Origin: Propionibacteriaceae bacterium
GTDB taxonomy: Bacteria > Actinomycetota > Actinomycetes > Propionibacteriales > Propionibacteriaceae
Assembly: GCA_031282235.1 (NCBI GenBank)
Contig: JAITED010000084.1
Location: 1 to 11,914, forward strand
DNA length: 11,914 nt
Reading direction: 5' to 3'
The notes under the pieces were generated by a model. That model had not been told where the DNA came from. It saw only the letters and a list, made by a program, of their open reading frames with translations, and did no database searches. Both the position numbers and the translations under genes were made by a program. Shown here piece after piece: positions 6,718 to 11,914 of this stretch (position 1 is the stretch's first letter; each line of letters begins with the position of its first letter).

Positions 6718-6737
6718 CTCCCGGATTGACTCCCGGA
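6718..6737. promoter_or_regulatory. Direct repeats CTCCCGGA flanking the guaA -35 position
   Basis: CTCCCGGA occurs at 6718-6725 and 6730-6737, a 12-bp period of about one helical turn. With the -10 at 6708-6703 the -35 would fall near 6726-6731, between or on the repeats. This geometry suits a regulator of guaA, but the factor is unknown. Confidence 0.3.
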
Positions 6738-6854
6738 GGCGCAGCAGCGAACGGCGCGTAAACATCGCCTAAGCCTGCGCCCGCCCGCGATAAATCCTCT
6801 AGGATGTTTTTAGCCGACGGCTCAAGGAAGAACCGCTGTTAGGAGGGCAGACGT

Positions 6855-7118
6855 ATGAGTGAAATCCCCACATCCGATAGCGCAGCCGCCGCGCTGCAGA
6901 CCGCCACCGCGGAACTGCGCGCCGCCGAAGCCGCTTGGAGCGAGTTTCGCCGCCAGATGCCGCTCGGCACCGATGACCTCCACACCTACGAAGTGCGCAT
7001 GTATCTCCAGTTCGGCACCGGCACCAAAAAGGAGTTCTCCGTTATGAAAGCCCGTCTCCTAAAAGCCCGTGCCGCCTACCTGAGCGCCAAAAAAGCCGCC
7101 GCCCAAGCTGCATCCTGA
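6855..7118 (+). CDS. Small Ala-rich helical protein, function unknown
   Basis: An 87-residue ORF with a strong SD (AGGAGGG, eight bases before the ATG). I do not recognise the family. Residues 8-35 and 63-87 are rich in Ala, Lys, Arg and Glu with heptad-like spacing and look like two amphipathic helices or a short coiled coil. A central part (about 36-62) carries PLGTDDLHTYEVRMYLQFG. There is no signal peptide or membrane segment, so it is probably cytoplasmic. It is transcribed away from guaA and converges on the potassium channel gene across a repeat element. Possible upstream signals are TAGGAT at 6800-6805 and the dyads at 6794-6805 and 6812-6822. The SD makes it a likely real gene. Confidence 0.65.
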   Translation: MSEIPTSDSAAAALQTATAELRAAEAAWSEFRRQMPLGTDDLHTYEVRMYLQFGTGTKKEFSVMKARLLKARAAYLSAKKAAAQAAS

Positions 7119-7126
7119 TTCCTTTG

Positions 7127-7282
7127 ATGCCCCCTTTTGGAAAGGGGGTGCCCCCGGAGGGGGTGGGGGTTAATGGCGAGTAGCGCAGGGAGAGAACCCC
7201 CGTCAGGCTACGCCTGCCACCCCCTTCAAGAAGGGGGCTAAAAATAGTCGGCTTCGGCACTCCTTTCAACAAGTGGGGGCAT
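7127..7282. repeat. Nested inverted-repeat element (REP/MITE-like)
   Basis: The element starts ATGCCCCC (7127-7134) and ends with its complement GGGGGCAT (7275-7282). Inside are hairpins CCCCCTTT-TGG-AAAGGGGG (7130-7148), CCCCC-GGA-GGGGG (7151-7163), CAGGC-TAC-GCCTG (7204-7216) and CCCCCTT-CAAG-AAGGGGG (7220-7237). A long-range stem joins GGGGGTT (7165-7171) to AACCCCC (7195-7201), leaving a 23-base loop. The two halves resemble each other as inverted arms. It fills the gap between converging genes and could also stop transcription both ways. No clear target duplication and no ORF. Confidence 0.6.
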
Positions 7283-7287
7283 TGTGG

Positions 7288-9054
7288 TCAGGAGTGCTTG
7301 GCGGTTTTACGCTCGGTTAGCCAGCGCCAGATGTAGCCGCCGCGCAACAGATTCTCGTTGATGGCGTTTTCTAGCTGGTTGGTGTTTGCTAGCCGGAGTG
7401 TAATCCAGCGCACACAACGGGCATCGGAAGCGAACAGAAGTTCATCGCCGCTAGCCAGCTCAAAATCGTCCGGTGGTTGTTCGATTACGCGGCGGGCGCG
7501 ACCCACCAACAACACCTCGACAGATAACGGGGGTTCTCCGTCTTGCAACGGGCTTTTTAGTTGCCCTAACGTCAGTTTTCCGCCGTCGTTTAAGTAGTCC
7601 AAGGCGGCAGCGGCGTTTTTCGTATCCAGTTTCACCGACCAGATGACGGGGATACGCCCCGCATTCACTTCAGACAACCGCGCGGTCAGCGCCGCACACT
7701 CATCCTCCGTGCGTAGTGGCAGCCGATTCAGAAAACGTACCAACAGCGGGGTAGTGATGCGCGCTAAGAACTCTGAGGCCACAATCCGGCTGGGCACCAT
7801 CGCTAAATCGTCAGCGAACGCCTCAAACAGCGGCGCGTTCGCGGTGTGGTTCTGCCGGGTGACGATGAACAACTCCGGTTTTAGGTCGCGGGCGGTGACT
7901 GCGACAGCCAAGTTTTTAGTATCGGACGAGTTGCCTGCCACTAGCCCCACCGCTTTATCCAGCCCGGCGGCTTGCAAGGAATCGGAATCTGCGCCGGTGC
8001 CGCATACATCCACCGCGCCCGACTCAAAGTTTTCTTGGTCGATGACCGAGACCGTATTCCCCGTAGCGCGCAGTTCCAACACCACTGCCCGCCCAAAACG
8101 CCCATAGCCGCACACAATCCAGTGGCCGCGCGGCGGGCGGTATTCGTCGGGCAGTGGGTCGCCCTCTAAACCGGTGAGAATCTCGCGTAGCCGATAACGC
8201 TGCGGCGCAGTCACCGCAGCCCCCAACTGCTCCGCGAACCGCTCAAACGGGTTAATCACCAAGTCACCGCCGAATACGCCCACATGCGTCTCAGTTTTAG
8301 CATCTCGAATCCGCGCCAAAACTGGCACCCGAGGAGCCAACAGCCGCGTAGTCACCGCCACCGCCTGATTGGATTCGTCATCATCTACCACCGCAATCAC
8401 GCCGCGACAATGCGGACTCAACAGACCAGCGGAAGCGAGCACCGCCGGTTGGGAAGCATCAGCAGCGATAAGCGGCGCATCGGAGCGAAACTCCATCAGC
8501 CGTAACTGTTGCAACATACTGTCGTCGCGCTCAATGACCACGAAGCGATACCCCAGCCGATCCAACCCTTGACAAACCAGCACGCCAGTCTCGCCAGCAC
8601 CGCACACGATGTAGAACGGCTCGCGTAAACCTTGAATACGTTTAGCAAAACGCCCCATCCTGAGCGCCCGCTGGAACGTGCCCTCAGTCATCAAGGCAAA
8701 CATCGTAACCAAGGCGTAATACCAGCCGGTGACAGTCACAAAGATGGTGAGCGTCATCCACATCCGCTGCTCAATTGAGAACGGCTCCGGGATTTCGCCG
8801 AAACCGATAGTGGTGGCGGTGTACGAGATGACGTATAACGCATCGAAAAACGTCAGCGATGTAGGCTCACCGGTCACCGGATCCGGTTCGCCCGGGGTGA
8901 GCGCCAACCCGGCGGTACAGATTGTGAAGATGACAATCAACGCGATAAGCGGGGCGCGCATCCGCCGCATAATGAGATACACCACATCCGACATCGGCCC
9001 GGCCCGTCCGGTTGTCGCTTGCATAAGGCGTCCACTGCCCACTTGGTAACTCAT
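7288..9054 (-). CDS. Potassium channel with two RCK/TrkA domains
   Basis: A 588-residue ligand-gated K+ channel subunit. TM1 is at about 35-52, the pore helix near 70-80, the selectivity filter T-T-I-G-F-G-E at 81-87 and TM2 at about 98-121. Then follow two RCK/TrkA-N Rossmann domains, with GAGETG at 152-157 and GYGRFG at 316-321, each leading to a regulatory part. Tetramers with two RCK domains per chain, such as GsuK, are gated by nucleotides and ions at the cytoplasmic ring; the ligand here is unknown. The ATG at 9054 has no SD; Met21 (8994) lies just before the conserved MRRMRAPL stretch and may be the true start. It follows the small membrane protein gene with a 39-base gap (counted from 9054), so the two are probably one operon. 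Confidence 0.88.
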   Translation of the reverse strand: MSYQVGSGRLMQATTGRAGPMSDVVYLIMRRMRAPLIALIVIFTICTAGLALTPGEPDPVTGEPTSLTFFDALYVISYTATTIGFGEIPEPFSIEQRMWMTLTIFVTVTGWYYALVTMFALMTEGTFQRALRMGRFAKRIQGLREPFYIVCGAGETGVLVCQGLDRLGYRFVVIERDDSMLQQLRLMEFRSDAPLIAADASQPAVLASAGLLSPHCRGVIAVVDDDESNQAVAVTTRLLAPRVPVLARIRDAKTETHVGVFGGDLVINPFERFAEQLGAAVTAPQRYRLREILTGLEGDPLPDEYRPPRGHWIVCGYGRFGRAVVLELRATGNTVSVIDQENFESGAVDVCGTGADSDSLQAAGLDKAVGLVAGNSSDTKNLAVAVTARDLKPELFIVTRQNHTANAPLFEAFADDLAMVPSRIVASEFLARITTPLLVRFLNRLPLRTEDECAALTARLSEVNAGRIPVIWSVKLDTKNAAAALDYLNDGGKLTLGQLKSPLQDGEPPLSVEVLLVGRARRVIEQPPDDFELASGDELLFASDARCVRWITLRLANTNQLENAINENLLRGGYIWRWLTERKTAKHS

Positions 9055-9093
9055 CAGAGTGCGCTTCGTATAAACTCTTTGGCTGCGTGAGCG

Positions 9094-9477
9094 TCAGCGG
9101 CGGAACTGCATAATCTCAGAGACCATGAGCACCACGGAGATGATGTTTGCCAGCAACGCCCCCGCAGACATGGAGACAATCAACCCCATATGGTCGGGCG
9201 TAAAGCCGGTGTTGCTCACCTGTTTCACCCACACCCACAGAATCGCTGCGATGATGAGCTGCAAGTCTGCCACCAGCGATGTAGCCAGATGTACCGCGCC
9301 CAACTGGGTGCGATCCCCGAACTTCAACACCGTAGCGATAAGCGACACCACCAGCGCCGCTACCAGTTCGTAACCGTTATGATGTGCCGGATTGCCGATG
9401 TCGCCCACGAAAAACCCGAAGTTCAACGTCAACGCCAACGTGATGAAAAAGCCGAACACGACCTTCTCGAAGTTCAT
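9094..9477 (-). CDS. Four-helix membrane protein, probably DUF6394
   Basis: ATG 9477 is chosen because AGGAGGG lies three bases upstream; a longer frame to 9513 lacks such a site. The 127-residue protein has four predicted membrane segments, near residues 5-24, 36-54, 60-86 and 97-121. The first is followed by FGFFVGDIGNPAHHNGYE and the second by KFGDRTQLGAVHLATSLVAD. I recall these blocks as belonging to DUF6394, a family of unknown function; this is from memory, not a search. It lies directly upstream of the potassium channel on the same strand, so a role as a channel partner or regulator is a reasonable inference. No catalytic motif is visible. Confidence 0.7.
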   Translation of the reverse strand: MNFEKVVFGFFITLALTLNFGFFVGDIGNPAHHNGYELVAALVVSLIATVLKFGDRTQLGAVHLATSLVADLQLIIAAILWVWVKQVSNTGFTPDHMGLIVSMSAGALLANIISVVLMVSEIMQFRR

Positions 9478-9585
9478 GAACCCTCCTTGGATGCGTCCAA
9501 TAGGGCACGCCAAAAACGTACCAGTATCAACAGTAGAGCTATACGGGCATTAAACGCACGTATTAGGCACTAAATCAGCCGTTAA

Positions 9586-10005
9586 TCAGTCCTCAGCGAC
9601 ATGAACTTCGATACGGTCTAGGGCTGCTTCCCAGCGGCTCACCAGCCAAGCCTTATCTACGTCCTCAGTGAGACTGGAGTGGGTGATGGTGACCTGAGTC
9701 TGTTCAGCTATCGCAGTGAGGTCAACTTCGACCATGGACGGGCCAAACTTGCCATCTTCGCGGCGGATAGAGAAACGAATCTGTTCCAACGGGTGCAGCG
9801 AGCGGATGACGCCCGACTTCCCATTTACGGAACTCCAAGTGTGCCCTTTATCGCCAATTTCGGCACCCTCGCCTAGCAGCGCCTCGGCCCCCTCTTTGGT
9901 CATCAGGGCTTTCCAAACGCTTTTAACTGTAGCTGACACCACCCGGCTTACGCTTACGGTGGTGTCACTGATTTTTGGGGTATCGCTACCAATCGTGTCG
10001 GTCAT
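9586..10005 (-). CDS. SRPBCC (START/AHSA1-like) protein
   Basis: ATG 10005 has a GAGGAA SD and gives 139 residues; a longer frame to 10110 has no such site and its extra residues do not look like a protein start. After a short polar N-terminus the protein follows the SRPBCC pattern: a strand with VSVSRVVSATVKSVWKALMT, a middle part with HTWSSVNGKSGVIRSLHPLEQIRFSIR split over several strands, and a C-terminal helix DKAWLVSRWEAALDRIEVHV. These helix-grip proteins bind hydrophobic ligands or act as co-chaperone-like factors; the ligand is unknown. It sits between the lipoprotein and the channel unit on the same strand with wide gaps, so it is probably its own transcription unit. Confidence 0.7.
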   Translation of the reverse strand: MTDTIGSDTPKISDTTVSVSRVVSATVKSVWKALMTKEGAEALLGEGAEIGDKGHTWSSVNGKSGVIRSLHPLEQIRFSIRREDGKFGPSMVEVDLTAIAEQTQVTITHSSLTEDVDKAWLVSRWEAALDRIEVHVAED

Positions 10006-10150
10006 AATTTCCTCGCATACGTAAATAGTTCGCTGATTGTTGCATCGGAGTAGGTCAGCATTTCTTCCCAACCAGCACTGGCGGGCGACGCGCGACCTTT
10101 CATGTATCAACCCTACCGGTCAAACGGAGACTTTGTAGGGAAGTGTCCGT

Positions 10151-10183
10151 ATTAAATCGGATTAAACCGGATTAAACCGGATT
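10151..10183. repeat. 10-bp tandem repeat over the lipoprotein stop codon
   Basis: ATTAAATCGG (10151-10160), ATTAAACCGG (10161-10170) and ATTAAACCGG (10171-10180) are followed by a partial ATT. On minus each unit contains TAA; because the period is 10, the three stops (10174, 10164 and 10154) fall in three different frames. Confidence 0.75.
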
Positions 10184-11137
10184 GCCTGCCAAGTCGTACA
10201 CCAGAGTGGTAAAACCGAGCGTGAAATACAGTTTAGGAACCGGTACGCCGTCGCGGGTATCGGCGGTGAACTCGATAGTAGCCTGCGGGTTATCCGCAAC
10301 CAGAGCGGGGAGGCGGTTAAGCAGGCTTGCGACCACCGCGGGGTCTATCACCGCAGGGTCAAACGCTGTCAAGTTGGACGATTGGTTCCGCAAACTGGAA
10401 TACGTCGGCAGCCCGGCGGGGCGTATGAACCGCTCAATGGTGTCAGTGTCGCGGCGCACGTCTGCCCAAAATCCCTGCTGCCCTAGTCCGACGGCGATTA
10501 CGGCCACATCGTTGCAGGTGTCGCGTAGCGCCTCGGCCACGTCCGCCTTAACGATGAAATCCAAACCTCTGATGAGCGTGGCATCGGGACGGAAGAACAC
10601 CGTAACCGATTCGGGGCTGGTGGTCACAGTCATCAGCACTCGCCCCTCGTTATATTCGTTAATCTGCAACTGCTGGTCGGCGCTGCTGCCCGAGATGGTG
10701 GCCGCCGCCGCGAACATGGCTCCCACATCCTCCAGATTGAAATCAGAGAGGTGGAACGTGGCCTGCTCCACGTATAGCACGCCGGAGTCCTTCTCCCACC
10801 ACTTGCCATCCTCCCAAACCAGCGTGGTAGCTTCCTCGGTTTTAGTGTTGAGATACGTCAAACTGGCCTGCTCCGCGCGCACCGTAACCTGCAGGATGGG
10901 CGCGTTACCAGCCTGCGCTTGCAGTACGGCTAGCGCCTCGCGCGCCGCCCCCGGCAGCAGCAATCCATACGGCACAAACGTTGTAGGCGATGCGGTTGGG
11001 CTCGTAACGCTAGGCGTGGGCGTGAGTGGGCTTTCTGGGGTGTCCGGGGTGTCTGGGGTGCATCCGGCACTGCCGAGCGCTAGTGCAAACACTAACAACC
11101 CCCCGGCGCAACCTCGGATACAGTTCCGTAACAGCAC
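10172..11137 (-). CDS. Secreted lipoprotein, function unknown
   Basis: A 321-residue protein starting at GTG 11137-11135. Arg4 and Arg8 precede a hydrophobic stretch (about 12-22) ending in GSAGC, so Cys26 is the likely lipidated residue. A Thr/Pro/Ser linker with TPD repeats (27-53) follows, typical of actinobacterial lipoproteins held away from the membrane. The remaining part (about 55-321) is strand-rich and soluble-looking, with VWEDGKWWEKDSG and a C-terminal YFTLGFTTLVYDL; I do not recognise the family, although a lipid- or substrate-binding beta fold is possible. The start has no SD, but TAGGCT ends six bases upstream. It follows an ABC transporter permease remnant by 37 bases and may once have been its outer-side partner. 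Confidence 0.75.
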   Translation of the reverse strand: MLLRNCIRGCAGGLLVFALALGSAGCTPDTPDTPESPLTPTPSVTSPTASPTTFVPYGLLLPGAAREALAVLQAQAGNAPILQVTVRAEQASLTYLNTKTEEATTLVWEDGKWWEKDSGVLYVEQATFHLSDFNLEDVGAMFAAAATISGSSADQQLQINEYNEGRVLMTVTTSPESVTVFFRPDATLIRGLDFIVKADVAEALRDTCNDVAVIAVGLGQQGFWADVRRDTDTIERFIRPAGLPTYSSLRNQSSNLTAFDPAVIDPAVVASLLNRLPALVADNPQATIEFTADTRDGVPVPKLYFTLGFTTLVYDLAGNPV

Positions 11138-11143
11138 CTAGCC

Positions 11144-11149
11144 AGCCTA
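11144..11149 (-). promoter_or_regulatory. -10 box TAGGCT before the lipoprotein gene (leaderless)
   Basis: TAGGCT on minus is followed by GGCTAG and the GTG at 11137. This is the same six-base spacing as at fic, nth and guaA. It suggests the lipoprotein has its own promoter and is still expressed although the permease in front is broken. Confidence 0.35.
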
Positions 11150-11174
11150 GTCGCTTTGGGGTTCTGACAGCCCT

Positions 11175-11611
11175 TTAGCGCCGCAGTGCAGCTATGGGAT
11201 CAATGTGAGCGGCTTTCCAAGCGGGATAAACCCCGGAGATTAGGCCAACTGCGGCTCCCACGGCTGGGCCTAGTGGCACCACCCAACTGGGAGCAAGTGC
11301 TGTCCAGTTGAACGCCAACGCCACCGCGATGACACTCAATATGCCCAATGAGGCTCCCACTAGCCCAGCGAGCGCACCACTGATTGCAGTTTCAATTAAA
11401 ATCTGCGCCATGATCGCTCCGGGGCTGGCGCCAAGTGCACGGCGTAAACCAATCTCGGAGGTGCGTTCCACCACTGAAACTAATGTGGTGTTGGCGATAG
11501 CTGCCCCACCCAACAGCAGCGTCACCCCAGCTAACGCCAAAAATAGTGCCTGCATCGAAGCGTCAATCACGCTCGCCATCCGGAGCCGGTCTGCTTGCGT
11601 TCGCTGTTCAC
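11175..11611 (-). pseudogene. MacB/FtsX-type ABC permease, internally deleted
   Basis: The apparent start is GTG 11611, overlapping the ATPase stop as GTGA with a GGAGG SD. This frame reads MNSERKQTGSGWRA and hits TGA at 11567. The rest continues in another frame from an ATG at 11579 (MASVIDASMQALFLALAG) to the stop at 11175 and is a clear FtsX C-terminal domain: ERTSEIGLRRALGAS after the first of three membrane segments, ending PAWKAAHIDPIAALRR. The N-terminal membrane segment and the external domain, normally over 200 residues, are missing. An internal out-of-frame deletion fits best. Reinitiation at 11579 could yield a 134-residue fragment. It lies between the ATPase and the lipoprotein. 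Confidence 0.7.
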
Positions 11612-11914
11612 GACACCTCCCGGAGCACACCATCACTGATGTGTAAGGCTCGTCGCGCCCGCGCCGCAGTGCCGGGGTCGTGGGTGATTGTCAACACTGT
11701 CACCCCGTCTGCGTTTAGTTCATCCACCAAATCCAATACGGTCGCAGCGGTAACAGAATCTAAGTTGCCGGTCGGCTCGTCGCATAACAGCAAGTCAGGA
11801 TGGTTTACTAAGGCACGCGCTATAGCCACCCGCTGCCGCTCACCGCCTGCGTAAGCTGCTCCAACGTGGTCTTTTCGTACCTTGCCATCACAGGTATCAC
11901 TGCCCTTCATAGTC
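11608..11914 (-). CDS. ABC transporter ATPase (MacB/LolD type), C-terminal part
   Basis: The frame is open to the right edge, so the Walker A part is outside the window if the gene is intact. Visible are the signature region AGGERQRVAIARAL, Walker B LLLCDEPTGNLDS and the H-loop histidine in LTITHDP, in the order of the MacB/LolD group that drives FtsX-like permeases. The signature begins YAGGE rather than the usual LSGGE, and the residues before it (GSDTCDGKVRKDHVGAA) are unlike the normal helical domain, so this gene may also be decaying. Its stop overlaps the permease start by four bases (GTGA), indicating translational coupling in the original operon. Confidence 0.7.
   Translation of the reverse strand, partial: TMKGSDTCDGKVRKDHVGAAYAGGERQRVAIARALVNHPDLLLCDEPTGNLDSVTAATVLDLVDELNADGVTVLTITHDPGTAARARRALHISDGVLREVS

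Noticed and set aside
7042..7272. 76-codon ORF on minus across the repeat element
   Set aside because: Its sequence is Gly/Pro-rich translation of C/G runs, lies in the inverted repeats and has no SD.
9478..9513. Upstream extension of the DUF6394-like gene
   Set aside because: No SD at that start, whereas the ATG at 9477 has AGGAGGG directly upstream.
9923..9932. Third copy of the fic operator sequence TAACTGTAGC
   Set aside because: It lies inside the SRPBCC coding region as ordinary codons (Ala-Thr-Val) and has no inverted partner.
10006..10110. N-terminal extension of the SRPBCC protein
   Set aside because: The extra residues are unlike the family, and the ATG at 10005 has a proper SD.
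10111..10140. Inverted repeat CCCTAC/GTAGGG as terminator
   Set aside because: Only six pairs with an 18-base loop and no T tract.
10182..11141. 319-codon open frame on plus opposite the lipoprotein gene
   Set aside because: Very Ser/Thr-rich translation without domains or SD; it mirrors the codon bias of the lipoprotein gene, which has a signal peptide and lipobox.

Overview
The window looks like the chromosome of a moderately GC-rich actinobacterium, probably order Actinomycetales. The reasons are the neighbouring genes for a CoA-type NUDIX hydrolase and endonuclease III, frequent GTG starts, several genes without a Shine-Dalgarno (SD) site but with a -10 hexamer six bases before the start codon (leaderless mRNAs), an actinobacterial-style Fic protein and a lipoprotein with a Pro/Thr linker. 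The species cannot be named from this sequence. Almost everything is on the minus strand; only a glycosyltransferase and one small ORF read on plus.

Layout. 1-346 (-): the N-terminal 115 residues of a Fic protein, running off the left edge, with a perfect inverted repeat across its -10 box and start codon. 347-510: intergenic, with a plus-strand terminator-like hairpin that has no obvious gene in front of it. 511-1981 (-): NUDIX CoA pyrophosphatase and nth. 2025-2981 (-): NAD-dependent sugar epimerase/dehydratase. 3046-4056 (+): a divergent family 2 glycosyltransferase. 4057-5142: a scar region with a fragment resembling the 3' end of the glycosyltransferase, followed by an AT-richer BRO-N/Fic gene on minus whose last codons run into that fragment. 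5143-6696 (-): guaA. 6855-7118 (+): a small unknown protein. 7127-7282: a G/C-run-rich set of nested inverted repeats between converging genes. 7288-9477 (-): a two-gene unit of a four-helix membrane protein (probably DUF6394) followed by a two-RCK-domain potassium channel. 9586-10005 (-): SRPBCC protein. 10172-11137 (-): lipoprotein, its stop codon lying in a 10-bp tandem repeat that gives stops in all three frames. 11175-11914 (-): the end of a MacB-type ABC transporter whose permease appears broken by an internal deletion.

How they fit together. Housekeeping functions (CoA-ester clean-up, base excision repair, GMP synthesis) alternate with accessory ones. The epimerase and glycosyltransferase probably contribute to a surface glycan. 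The channel and its small membrane partner are likely one K+ conductance unit. Two unrelated Fic enzymes, one ending in a recombination scar, and a decayed export operon mark this as a region that has been rearranged. I saw no CRISPR array, rRNA, confident tRNA or transposase.
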